Source: JAICNR01 sp035699465 (GTDB taxonomy: Bacteria > Gemmatimonadota > Gemmatimonadetes > JACCXV01 > JAHWKZ01). From it: a stretch of DNA of 50,871 nucleotides. A program made the position numbers and the translations under genes. The stretch lies in assembly GCA_035699465.1 (NCBI GenBank), contig DASSPT010000173.1, positions 1 through 50,871 of the forward strand, given 5' to 3'. Position 1 is the first letter of the stretch; each line of letters begins with the position of its first letter. Under the pieces are notes generated by a model. It ran no database searches. It was not told the origin of the DNA and saw only the letters and a list, made by a program, of their open reading frames with translations. Below, one piece after another: positions 32,697 to 40,185 of the stretch.

Positions 32697-33910
32697 GGCG
32701 GCCAAAGTCCCGCATCGCGAGGGTGTTGGCGTTGCTCGCGGCGCTGGCCGGGTGCCAGGACTCGATCGTGGATCTCTCGACCGTGGACGACGAGGAGCTG
32801 GACGATCAGGCAGCTGTTGCACCGCTCGTGTCCGGGATGGCTCTGACGCTGTCCACCGCCGTCGGGTTCCTGAGCCAGACCGGCCTGGTCGCGGCTCGGG
32901 AGATGGCGTACGGGGGCGCCGGGGAGGATCTCGGTGCCACGCTCGCGCAGGCGGCGGGCGAGCTGACACCGGTGGATTCGGACCGCCACTGGAACGCCGC
33001 GCATCGGGCGCGCTGGACGGCCGAGGACGGCGTCCGGCGGATGCGGGCGATCCTGGGCGAGGAGGACTTCGCCCGGTCGCGGGCCGCCGCCGAGGCGCTC
33101 CTGTACGTCGGATTCACGAACCGGCTTCTGGCGGAGAACATGTGTCAGGCGATCATCGACGGCGGCCCGCCCGAGCCGCGTACCGTTCATTTCCAGCGCG
33201 CCGCCGACGCCTTCACCGAAGCCCTGGCGATCGCCGAGCGGATCGGCGACGCCGCGCTCGTGGACGCGGCGCGGGCGGGTCGAGCGTCGGCGCGCGTCGG
33301 GCTCGGCGATTGGGCGGGCGCGCGGTCCGACGCCGAGGCCGTGCCGTCGGGGTTCGCTTTCCAGGTGCGATTCGACGGCGGGGAGGATGCCAGGAGCAAC
33401 CGGGTCGCGGCGGGCTCCACAGCCGTGCAGCGGGCGCACACGGCTTGGGGCACGTTCTACCAGACCTACTACGAGACGACGTCGGATCCGCGGGTCCCGT
33501 GGGAAACCGACGCCGCCAATCCGGAGACCCGCAACGGCCTGCCGTGGCTCTTCCAGGCGAAGTACGACGACCGAGAGACGCCGATCGATCTCGTCACATG
33601 GGAGGAGATGCGGCTCATCGAGGCCGAGGCGGCGCTCAGGAACGGAGACGTGGGAGGCGCGATGGCCGAGATCGATGCGCTTCGCGCAGCGGCGGGCGTG
33701 GACCCGTGGCCGGTCGACGGCCTAGAGAGCGCCTGGACCGCGCTCAAGCGGGAGCGGGGGATCGAGCTCTGGCTCGAGGCGCGCCGGCTCTGGGACCTCC
33801 ACCGGTGGATCGAGGAGGGAATCCCCGGCGAGGCCGAGGACATGACGGGCCGCGACACCTGCTTCCCCATCGGGGCCATCGAGCAGGGCACGAACCCGAA
33901 CGTGCCGTGA
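32693..33910 (+). CDS. SusD/RagB-like outer-membrane lipoprotein
   Basis: 405 residues. The signal ends LAALAGCQD, a clear lipobox. The body is mainly TPR-like helices: AAEALLYVGFTNRLLAENMC, ARAGRASARVGLGDWAGARSDAE, then EEMRLIEAEAALRNGDVGGAMAEIDALR and the SusD-family C-terminal ERGIELWLEARRLWDLHRW. It is shorter than typical SusD (about 500 residues). It forms the lid over the SusC-like barrel and binds the ligand at the surface. The ATG at 32693 overlaps the receptor stop, showing translational coupling. Confidence 0.87.
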   Translation: MRRPKSRIARVLALLAALAGCQDSIVDLSTVDDEELDDQAAVAPLVSGMALTLSTAVGFLSQTGLVAAREMAYGGAGEDLGATLAQAAGELTPVDSDRHWNAAHRARWTAEDGVRRMRAILGEEDFARSRAAAEALLYVGFTNRLLAENMCQAIIDGGPPEPRTVHFQRAADAFTEALAIAERIGDAALVDAARAGRASARVGLGDWAGARSDAEAVPSGFAFQVRFDGGEDARSNRVAAGSTAVQRAHTAWGTFYQTYYETTSDPRVPWETDAANPETRNGLPWLFQAKYDDRETPIDLVTWEEMRLIEAEAALRNGDVGGAMAEIDALRAAAGVDPWPVDGLESAWTALKRERGIELWLEARRLWDLHRWIEEGIPGEAEDMTGRDTCFPIGAIEQGTNPNVP

Positions 33911-33917
33911 GACTCCC

Positions 33918-35504
33918 CTGCCGCTGACCCGCGACCTCGTCACGCTCGCCAAACTCGCGACTCGCCTGCCGGCATTCCTGCGGCAGCGGGTCACTCTGGA
34001 AGCGGCTCGCGATCTGCTCCGTCGTCGCCTGGACGAGCGGGAGGCGAACTTCCTCGACGTCGCCGAGCGCGGCATCTACGGCCATCCGGCGAGCCCCTAC
34101 CTGCCGCTTCTGAGAGCGGCGGGATGCGAGCTCGGCGACCTGAGGGCATCGGTCCGCACTCACGGCCTCGAGGGGGCGCTCTCCGCCCTCCGGGATGCCG
34201 GCGTCTACGTTACGTTCGAGGAGTTCAAGGGACGATCGCCGATCGAGCGGAACGGCGTGGTCGTCGAAACCGCCCACGGGACGTTCCACAACCCCCTCAG
34301 CGAGCGCTTCTTCACCACCCGATCGAGCGGCTCGACGGGTGCGCCGGTCGAGGGAGCGCACGATCTGGCGCACATCCTGACGGGCGTCCCCAGCCGGATG
34401 ATCTCCTGTGACGCGCACGGGGTCCTCGGCGCGCCGTTGGGGCTCTGGCGCTGCGCGCCGCCGCTGGGAGCCGGGACCCGGCACGTCCTCCAGTCGATCG
34501 TGATGGGGAACGTGGCCCGCCGCTGGTTCGCCCCCATGGGGAGCGACGAGGTTCCCAGCGATCTCGGCCCTCGCTTGACCACCGAGGTCGTCCTGCGGGA
34601 GTGCCGTCTGTTCGGACACCCGGTTCCCTTCCCCGAGCCCGTTCCGTTCGGGCGCGCCGTCGTCGTCGCTCGATGGGCGGCGGACACGGCCCGCGCCGAC
34701 GGCCGATGCCTGATCCGGACCGGCCTGTCGATGGCGATGCGGGTCGCGGCAGCCGCGGAGGACGCGGGCTTCGGTCTGGAGGGCGTCACGTTCATGGCCG
34801 GCGGTGAGCCGCCGACCCCGGCCAAGGTCAGACGCATCCGCGCCTCGGGCGCGAAGTACGTCCCCCACTACGGCGGCAGCGACATGGGACAGGTCGGCGC
34901 GGGGTGCGCGAACCCGGAGAACGAGAGCGACGTCCATTTCATGGAGGACGGCCTCGCGCTCTTACAGGTCCCCCAATCCCTCCACGGCTTCGACACCAGC
35001 GTCGACGCCTTCTGCTTCACGACCCTCAACGCGACGGCAGGACGGTTGCTCCTGAACGTCGAGCTCGACGACTTCGGCGTGATCGAGCGGCGCTCGTGCG
35101 GGTGTCCCTTCGACCGGCTCGGATTCAAGACTCACATCTCGCGGGTCCGCAGCTACCGCAAGCTGACCGGGGAGGGAATCAACCTGCTGGACGGCGAGAT
35201 GCTGAGGATCCTGGAAGAGGTCCTGCCGTCCCGCTACGGCGGTGACCCGCACGACTATCAGCTCCACGAGCGGGAGGATCCCGACGGCTTCACTCGACTG
35301 GTCCTCGTCGTCGATCCGCGCATAGAGCTGCCGGCCGAGGCGGAGGTGATCGGTGTCCTCCTCGGAACCCTCGCCGCCGGCGACCTCTACGCCGACAGCG
35401 CACGGGAGCACTGGAAGCAGGGCGCTACGTTTCGGATCGAGCGCCGGGAGCCGGAATGGCTGGCGCGCGGCAAGTTCCCTTCGTTGATCGTGCACCGGGT
35501 ATGA
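33918..35504 (+). CDS. Adenylate-forming enzyme (PaaK/CapK-like), apparent CTG start
   Basis: About 528 residues in a frame open from the stop at 33843 to 35504. The adenylate-binding loop reads TTRSSGSTGAPVEG, and HYGGSDMGQVGAGC and the later LDDFGVIERRSCGCPFD fit acyl-AMP synthetase folds of the phenylacetate-CoA ligase/CapK type. The 110 residues upstream of the first GTG (34257) are clearly coding (LAKLATRLPAFLRQRV, GIYGHPASPYLPLLRAAGCELGDL, VYVTFEEFKGRSP). No ATG, GTG or TTG exists in frame before them; only CTG at 33918 or 33924 is available. Either a CTG start or an upstream frameshift is implied. It likely activates a carboxylic acid with ATP; the acceptor and substrate are unknown. 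Confidence 0.75.
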   Translation: MPLTRDLVTLAKLATRLPAFLRQRVTLEAARDLLRRRLDEREANFLDVAERGIYGHPASPYLPLLRAAGCELGDLRASVRTHGLEGALSALRDAGVYVTFEEFKGRSPIERNGVVVETAHGTFHNPLSERFFTTRSSGSTGAPVEGAHDLAHILTGVPSRMISCDAHGVLGAPLGLWRCAPPLGAGTRHVLQSIVMGNVARRWFAPMGSDEVPSDLGPRLTTEVVLRECRLFGHPVPFPEPVPFGRAVVVARWAADTARADGRCLIRTGLSMAMRVAAAAEDAGFGLEGVTFMAGGEPPTPAKVRRIRASGAKYVPHYGGSDMGQVGAGCANPENESDVHFMEDGLALLQVPQSLHGFDTSVDAFCFTTLNATAGRLLLNVELDDFGVIERRSCGCPFDRLGFKTHISRVRSYRKLTGEGINLLDGEMLRILEEVLPSRYGGDPHDYQLHEREDPDGFTRLVLVVDPRIELPAEAEVIGVLLGTLAAGDLYADSAREHWKQGATFRIERREPEWLARGKFPSLIVHRV

Positions 35505-36523
35505 GGTCGCGAGCTCTTTCGACGCTCTTCGGTCCGCTGCTCGCCCTCGCGGCCTGTGGGGGCTCCGATGGTGGCGCGGGGTCGGCGAACGAACTTGTGA
35601 AGGTCGAGGTCTCCGTCAGCGCGCACCTGACGGGAGCGGTGTTCTACATCGGCGTGGAAGAGGGGTATTTCGCCGACGAGGGGATCGAGGCGGTGATCCA
35701 TCCGGCCACCGAATCGGGCGCCACCTCCATCCCGTCCCTCGATCGCGGAAAGTTGGCCGTGAACTCGATGAACAGCCTCATCGCCATCGCCAACGCGATC
35801 GACCAGGGAGCGAGGGTCCGGATCGTCGCGGGAACCTCGTACGCCGCGTCGGGTCGCTGCAGTCCCTCCGCTCTCGTCGCCCGCCGGGGCCTGTTTCCCG
35901 AGGACCGGCCGATCACGCCCGCCGACCTCCGCGGCAAGCGGATCGATATCAACCCCCTCTCCAGCGAGGGCTACTTCCTCGACGTCTTTCTCGCCCGGGG
36001 CGGCCTCTCGCTCGACGACATCGAGCCGGTCTCCCTTCCCATCACCGCTAGGCTCGAGGCCCTGGACCGGGGAGCGATCGATCTGACGGGGACCCCCGAG
36101 CCCTGGCTCTCGCGGATGGTCGAAGCGGGACACCGCGTAGTGCTCACGAGGACCGAGGTGATCCCCGACTTCCAGTCCAGCTATCTGGTGTACGGCTCCC
36201 GGCTGCTCGACGAGGATCGAGAGACGGGGCGGCGGTTCATGTCCGCGTTCCTCCGGTCGGTCCGGCAGTTCAACGAGGGCCCGACCGATCGAAACGTCGA
36301 GATCGCGGAGAAGTTCACCGGTCTCTCGCCGGAGGAGCTGCGGCGCGTCTGCTGGCCGGTGATGCGACCGGCCGGAGAGCTCCGGCCGCCGCAGATCCTC
36401 GCGTTCCAGCGCTGGGCGGTCGACCACGGCCTCATGCAGCGCATCGTCGACCTGGAGGAGCTGCGGGACCCCTGGTTCACCGAGGAAACGCTCGGTGGTG
36501 CCGCAGGGGAGAACGCGCCTTGA
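35501..36523 (+). CDS. ABC transporter substrate-binding lipoprotein (NMT1/SsuA type)
   Basis: 340 residues. The signal ends LALAACGGS (lipobox). The mature protein fits the NMT1/SsuA/TauA family: FYIGVEEGYFADEGIEAVIHP, then GKLAVNSMNSLIAIANAIDQGA, LRGKRIDINPLSSEGYFLDVFLA and DLTGTPEPWLSRM. These bind thiamine-pyrimidine precursors, alkane sulfonates, taurine or aromatic acids; the ligand cannot be told here. The ATG overlaps the preceding adenylating-enzyme stop (ATGA), and the TTG of the ATPase overlaps its own stop, so SBP, ATPase and permease are one unit. Confidence 0.9.
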   Translation: MRSRALSTLFGPLLALAACGGSDGGAGSANELVKVEVSVSAHLTGAVFYIGVEEGYFADEGIEAVIHPATESGATSIPSLDRGKLAVNSMNSLIAIANAIDQGARVRIVAGTSYAASGRCSPSALVARRGLFPEDRPITPADLRGKRIDINPLSSEGYFLDVFLARGGLSLDDIEPVSLPITARLEALDRGAIDLTGTPEPWLSRMVEAGHRVVLTRTEVIPDFQSSYLVYGSRLLDEDRETGRRFMSAFLRSVRQFNEGPTDRNVEIAEKFTGLSPEELRRVCWPVMRPAGELRPPQILAFQRWAVDHGLMQRIVDLEELRDPWFTEETLGGAAGENAP

Positions 36524-37299
36524 CCGGTTTCGTCTGCGAATCCCTGGGGTTTGCCTATCCGACCGAGGGTGGAGTGACCGAGGCCCTGCGGGATGTCTCG
36601 TTCGCCGCCAGCGGGCACGAGATCGTCAGCGTGGTGGGGCCCAGCGGATGCGGGAAGACGACGCTCTTGAAGATCCTCGCGGGAATCCTCGATCCGACCG
36701 CCGGGACGCTCCGGTTCTCTCCGGACGGGAACGGAAACCGTCCCAAGCGGGCGCTCGTTTTCCAGGACCATGGCGTGTTCCCATGGCTGACCGTCGCGGA
36801 CAACGTGGCGTTCGGCCTCGAGATGCAGGGTGTCCGCGCCGCCGAGCGGCGGCAGCGTGCGCGGAGATTCCTCGAGCGCGTGGGGCTGGAGGAGTTCGCC
36901 GATCGCCTTCCGCACGAGCTCTCTGTCGGCATGCGCCAGCGGGTGGGGATCGCGCGCGCGTTCGTCAGCGACTTCCCGATCCTGCTTCTGGACGAGCCGT
37001 TCGGGGCGCTCGACGCCCAGACCCGGCTCCTGCTACAGGAAGAGCTCCTCGGGATCTGGCAGGGGGAGCGCAAGCTGGCGGTCTTCATCACCCACGACAT
37101 CGAGGAGGCGATCCTCCTCGGCGACCGGGTGCTCGTCATGAGCGGTCGGCCGGGACGCATCCTGGAGGAGATTCCCGTCCCCCTCCCGCGGCCCCGTGCC
37201 CTCGCGGCGCCGGACCGGCCCGAAGTCACGGAGATCAAATGGCACATCTGGCACCAGCTCGAGAAGGAGGCACGACGCCAGCTGTCGATCCCCGACTGA
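36520..37299 (+). CDS. ABC transporter ATPase (SsuB/TauB type)
   Basis: 259 residues from TTG 36520, which overlaps the SBP stop. Walker A GPSGCGKTT (about 41-49), Q-loop FQDHGVFPWLTV, signature LSVGMRQRVGIARA, Walker B ILLLDEPFGALDAQT and the H-loop FITHDIEEAILLGDRV are all present. The overall sequence places it with nitrate/sulfonate/taurine importers. The C-terminus has a polar regulatory tail (PRPRALAAPDRPEV) of about 35 residues. It energises the permease encoded next. Confidence 0.95.
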   Translation: MTGFVCESLGFAYPTEGGVTEALRDVSFAASGHEIVSVVGPSGCGKTTLLKILAGILDPTAGTLRFSPDGNGNRPKRALVFQDHGVFPWLTVADNVAFGLEMQGVRAAERRQRARRFLERVGLEEFADRLPHELSVGMRQRVGIARAFVSDFPILLLDEPFGALDAQTRLLLQEELLGIWQGERKLAVFITHDIEEAILLGDRVLVMSGRPGRILEEIPVPLPRPRALAAPDRPEVTEIKWHIWHQLEKEARRQLSIPD

Positions 37300-38063
37300 G
37301 GCTCGCGCGCGATCGCGAAGCCGTCCCGTGGTGGGCGAACCCCCTCGTGATCCTGGGAGCGCTCGCCGTGTGGGAGATCCTCGTCCGGATCGAGGTCCTC
37401 TCTCCCCTCTACTTTCCCCCGCCGACCGCGGTGGGACGCAGGCTCTGGCAGCTGTTCGCGGACGGGACCTATGTGGCGCACGGCCGCGCGACGCTGTACC
37501 GCATGGCGGTCGGCCTACTGGTCGGGACCTCGCTGGGATTCCTGCTGGGGGTGGCGATGGGCCGCTCGGGACCGTTCCGCCGGATCCTCGATCCGATCGT
37601 GGGCGCGATCTACCCCATCCCCAAGATCGCGATCCTGCCCCTGGTCATGATCTTTCTCGGGATCGGGGAGTCGTCGAAGCTCTTCGTGGTCGCGCTGGGA
37701 GCGTTCTTCCCCATGCTGATCAGCACGCTGACGGGGGTCGTGCATATTCCGTCGATCTACTTCGAAGTGGCCAAGACCTACGGGTCGGGGCCGTTGGACC
37801 TCCTGCGCCGGGTGATCCTACCCGCCAGCCTGCCCACCGTGCTGGGGGGGTTCCGGATCGCCCTCAACTCGGTGATCCACATCACGATCGCGGTGGAGAT
37901 CGTGTCCGCGGTCACGGGCCTCGGATCCCTGGTCTGGTTCTCGTGGGAGACGCTCGACGTCGAGAAGCTGTATGCGACCCTGACGGTGATCGCCGTTCTC
38001 GGGGTGGTCACGACGCACACGGTCAACCGGCTCTCGCAGAAGCTGGTTCCGTGGCGGTCCTGA
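37239..38063 (+). CDS. ABC transporter permease (SsuC/TauC type)
   Basis: 274 residues if started at ATG 37239, which has CGGAGA (37229-37234) at good spacing but overlaps the ATPase by 61 bases. The alternative is CTG 37296, overlapping the ATPase stop as CTGA. Six membrane helices and the EAA-like cytoplasmic loop (EVAKTYGSGPLDLLRRVILPASLPTVLGG, about 178-206) identify the BPD-type permease. A Trp pair (PWWANPLVILGALAVWEIL) begins helix 1. It completes a three-gene importer fed by the SusCD pair upstream. I see no terminator on the plus strand before the next gene block. Confidence 0.9.
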   Translation: MAHLAPAREGGTTPAVDPRLRLARDREAVPWWANPLVILGALAVWEILVRIEVLSPLYFPPPTAVGRRLWQLFADGTYVAHGRATLYRMAVGLLVGTSLGFLLGVAMGRSGPFRRILDPIVGAIYPIPKIAILPLVMIFLGIGESSKLFVVALGAFFPMLISTLTGVVHIPSIYFEVAKTYGSGPLDLLRRVILPASLPTVLGGFRIALNSVIHITIAVEIVSAVTGLGSLVWFSWETLDVEKLYATLTVIAVLGVVTTHTVNRLSQKLVPWRS

Positions 38064-38081
38064 CGCGGCGGACGCCGGAAC

Positions 38082-38110
38082 GAAAAAGCCCCCGCCGTAT
38101 GGCGGGGGCT
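38082..38110 (-). terminator. Intrinsic terminator of cspA
   Basis: Read on the minus strand: AGCCCCCGCC, loop ATAC, GGCGGGGGCT, then TTTTT and CG. The 10-bp perfect stem with a U-run lies 42 bases after the cspA stop. On the plus strand the hairpin has no U-run, so it serves the minus-strand gene. Confidence 0.85.
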
Positions 38111-38151
38111 CTTCGTCGGGCCGCTGACGCGGCCCAGTGTCTCCGGTCCGC

Positions 38152-38364
38152 TTACGCGACCTTCGTCACGTTCGCGGCCTGCGGGCCCTTGGGACCCTGC
38201 GTCACCTCGAACTCGACACGGTCGTTCTCGGAAAGGCTCTTGAAACCGTCAGCCTGAATCGCGGAGAAGTGGACGAACACGTCCGGGCCGTTCTCCTGCT
38301 GGATGAATCCGAAGCCCTTCGCGTCGTTGAACCACTTCACGGTGCCGGTCATTCTGTCTGCCAT
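38152..38364 (-). CDS. cspA: Cold-shock protein, CspA family
   Basis: 70 residues if started at ATG 38364 (MADRMTGTVKWF); an in-frame ATG at 38385 would add seven residues. The single cold-shock domain has RNP1 KGFGFI (16-21) and RNP2 VFVHF (29-33), the aromatic surface that binds single-stranded nucleic acid. CspA-type proteins melt RNA structure and can act as transcription antiterminators. AAGGAG lies 11 bases before the ATG. It has its own sigma-70 promoter at 38535-38563, a leader of about 165 bases with a terminator-like hairpin, and an intrinsic terminator downstream. It is antisense to all surrounding genes. Confidence 0.95.
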   Translation of the reverse strand: MADRMTGTVKWFNDAKGFGFIQQENGPDVFVHFSAIQADGFKSLSENDRVEFEVTQGPKGPQAANVTKVA

Positions 38365-38436
38365 TCTCGTTCTTGCTCCTTGCATTGCTGTTACGTTCGG
38401 CGTTGTGCCGCTCTTTCAGGCGTCGGGTTCGTGCGC

Positions 38437-38482
38437 AAAAAAAGACGCCGGGACTCTCGTTTCGCTTTCTGAGTCCGGCGCC
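38437..38482 (-). promoter_or_regulatory. Intrinsic-terminator-like hairpin inside the cspA leader (attenuator candidate)
   Basis: On the minus strand GGCGCCGGACTC (38482-38471) pairs with GAGTCCCGGCGTC (38456-38444), 12 pairs with one G-U and one bulged C, and a 14-base loop. Seven U residues (38443-38437) follow directly. This is a textbook terminator placed between the cspA promoter and its start codon, about 73 bases before the ATG. Unless read through, it would yield a short RNA of about 90 bases. Confidence 0.75.
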
Positions 38483-38534
38483 TCTGTATTCGTGCGGTCG
38501 ATCCCCTAGCGAATTGTTCCTGAAAGCGGGGGAC

Positions 38535-38563
38535 AGTCTACTCGAATCCCTGGCTGGTGTCAA
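38535..38563 (-). promoter_or_regulatory. Sigma-70 promoter of cspA
   Basis: On the minus strand a perfect -35 TTGACA (38563-38558), a 17-base spacer and -10 TAGACT (38540-38535). Predicted start near 38528. This is the best-matching promoter in the window. Confidence 0.8.
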
Positions 38564-38590
38564 GGCAGGTCCACCTCTACGTTAGCCCCC

Positions 38591-39130
38591 ATGCGAGGCG
38601 ATGGGGCGGGCCGCGAGCTGGACCTGGAAGAGGTGGACGCCTTCGTGGAGGCCGCCCACCAGGGCCAGGTACGGGCATCAGGAGTCCCCTTCGTGAACCA
38701 CGTCCGATCCGTGCGGAGGATCCTCGAGGAGGAGTTTCCCGAGCCGGTAGACGACGTCACCCTCGCCATCGCGCTCCTTCACGACGTGCTCGAAGACTGC
38801 GACGTGCACCCCTCCATCCTGCTCGAGCGTTGGGGGAAGGAAGTCCAGGAGGGCGTTACCCTGCTCTCGTGGAGACTCCGCGCGCTCGAGATCGAACGCC
38901 CGCCCGCCGTCTACTGGGCGGGGATCCGGCGCGGTCCGCGAGCCGTGCGGCTCGTCAAGTCCGCCGACCGGATCCACACCATCCGTGAGACCGTCGAGCG
39001 CCCCCACGCAGCGCTGCGCGAAAAGTACCTGACCGAAACGTCACGGGACCTCCTCCCGATTCTGCGGGATGCCGGCGAGACGTGGATGGTCGAGCGGATC
39101 GAGGACCTGCTGGAGAAGCTCGGCGAGTGA
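38591..39130 (+). CDS. HD-domain mini ppGpp hydrolase (small alarmone hydrolase, MESH1-like)
   Basis: 179 residues. The HD fold of the RelA/SpoT hydrolase domain is present alone: AAHQGQVRASGVPFVNHVRSV (H23, H37), ALLHDVLEDCDV (H64-D65, E68-D69) and LVKSADRIHTIRET (D126). No synthetase, TGS or ACT domain follows, so it should remove the pyrophosphate from (p)ppGpp without making it. In MESH1 a conserved Asn follows the last Asp by four residues; here it is Thr130, so activity or specificity may differ. No clear SD is seen before ATG 38591. The stop overlaps the next gene's GTG. Confidence 0.8.
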   Translation: MRGDGAGRELDLEEVDAFVEAAHQGQVRASGVPFVNHVRSVRRILEEEFPEPVDDVTLAIALLHDVLEDCDVHPSILLERWGKEVQEGVTLLSWRLRALEIERPPAVYWAGIRRGPRAVRLVKSADRIHTIRETVERPHAALREKYLTETSRDLLPILRDAGETWMVERIEDLLEKLGE

Positions 39131-39510
39131 GCACCGGCACGCGCGTCGCGATCGGCTTCGTGCTGTTCGCGCTCGCGGTGACGGTGGTCCTCTTTCTCTA
39201 CGGCCAGGGTTCCCTGAATCGCCGCGGATACGATTCCCCGGCCGCCGCCGCCCGCGAGACGATTCAGGCCGACAACACCGTAGTGGGACTGATCGGCGCG
39301 ATCCGGGAGTTCGAAACGCTGGCCTTGACGGAAACCGAGATGGCGGAGCCGCCGACTACCCGCCTGGAGGCCCGCGTCCTCGGAGCGCGCGACAGCGGGC
39401 GACTCACAGCCGAGTTGTCGCTCGAAGACGGCCGATGGAGCATGCGCCACGCGAGCTTCACCCTGTCCGACGGGACTACGATCCCGGTAGCAGGATCCGC
39501 GGGGCGATGA
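39127..39510 (+). CDS. Small membrane-anchored protein, Coa1-like
   Basis: 127 residues from GTG 39127, which overlaps the stop of the HD gene. One N-terminal membrane helix (about 5-24, VAIGFVLFALAVTVVLFLY) is followed by a 95-residue domain: SPAAAARETIQADNTVVGLIGAIREFE, then LEARVLGARDSGRLTAELSLEDGRW and HASFTLSDGTTIPV. The layout resembles the Coa1 family of cytochrome oxidase assembly factors (helix, short linker, product of two strands with G-x-G). That assignment is tentative. Translational coupling to a ppGpp hydrolase suggests a shared stress role, but no motif proves it. Confidence 0.6.
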   Translation: MSTGTRVAIGFVLFALAVTVVLFLYGQGSLNRRGYDSPAAAARETIQADNTVVGLIGAIREFETLALTETEMAEPPTTRLEARVLGARDSGRLTAELSLEDGRWSMRHASFTLSDGTTIPVAGSAGR

Positions 39511-39550
39511 CCTCTGCTGTAACGCGCCGGACGGATTCCTTCCCCGATGC

Positions 39551-39590
39551 ACGGTATCCTCGATGTGTGGAAGCAACCGATCGATACCGT
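39551..39590 (+). promoter_or_regulatory. Inverted repeat in the leader of the DUF892 gene
   Basis: ACGGTATC (39551-39558) and GATACCGT (39583-39590) are perfect 8-bp complements separated by 24 bases. The second arm ends directly before the purine-rich RBS region AGGAAGAAGGAGG. It could be an operator or an mRNA hairpin that holds the RBS open. The repeat also covers the -10-like TATCCT. Confidence 0.4.
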
Positions 39591-39611
39591 AGGAAGAAGG
39601 AGGCGCAGCAC

Positions 39612-40115
39612 ATGTCCACATTCAGGGAATTGTTCCTGGAGCAGCTGGGCGACATTTACAGCGCGGAGACACAGATAGCCAAAGCGCTCCCCAAGCTCGT
39701 CGAGGCCGCGACCGACGACGTGCTCAAGGACGCGCTCTCCACGCATCTCCACGAGACCCATAAGCAGATCGAGCGACTCGAGCAGGTGTTCGAGGAGCTC
39801 GGAGAAAAACCCGTCAAGATGTGCATGGGGATGAAGGGGCTGCTCAAGGAGGGCGACGAGGGTTTGGAGAAGGGTCTCTCCGGCCCCTTGGGAGACGCGC
39901 TGATCATCTCCAACGCACAGCGTGTAGAGCACTACGAGATTTCGGCGTACGGGACGGCGGTCGCCTGGGCGAGGCAGCTCGATCTGGACGAGGTTGCCGA
40001 CCTGCTGGACGAAAGCCTCGACGAGGAAGCCGCCGCCGACGAGAAGCTCACGTCGATCGCCGAGAGCGGCCTGCTGACGGCGGGATTGAACGAAGAGGCC
40101 GTCGGGAGGAAGTAA
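39612..40115 (+). CDS. DUF892 (YciF/YciE) ferritin-like stress protein
   Basis: 167 residues. Begins STFRELFLEQLGDIYSAETQIAKALPKLVEAA, the family's hallmark N-terminus, and has the four-helix ferritin-like bundle with Glu/His ligands in ETHKQIERLEQVFEEL, AQRVEHYEISAYG and DEEAAADEKLTSIAE. These proteins are induced by osmotic, stationary-phase or desiccation stress; some bind di-iron. The ATG at 39612 is preceded by AGGAGG (39598-39603), a strong RBS. It is followed by a hairpin shared with the converging SDR gene. Exact biochemical activity is unknown for the family. Confidence 0.9.
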   Translation: MSTFRELFLEQLGDIYSAETQIAKALPKLVEAATDDVLKDALSTHLHETHKQIERLEQVFEELGEKPVKMCMGMKGLLKEGDEGLEKGLSGPLGDALIISNAQRVEHYEISAYGTAVAWARQLDLDEVADLLDESLDEEAAADEKLTSIAESGLLTAGLNEEAVGRK

Positions 40116-40156
40116 TCGGCCCGGTCTGCGCAGCGCAGCCGATGTAGCAGCCTCCT

Positions 40157-40182
40157 GGTGGGGGCGAGACCTCGCCCCCACC
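40157..40182. terminator. Hairpin between converging genes
   Basis: GGTGGGGGCGAG and CTCGCCCCCACC are perfect 12-bp complements around AC (40157-40182). It lies between the DUF892 stop (40115) and the SDR stop (40186). Neither side has a long U-run, so it is a structure-dependent, bidirectional terminator candidate. Confidence 0.55.
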
Positions 40183-40185
40183 ATC

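Noticed and set aside
38087..38110. Terminator for the ABC permease on the plus strand
   Set aside because: The hairpin is perfect, but the U-run exists only when read on the minus strand, so it belongs to cspA.
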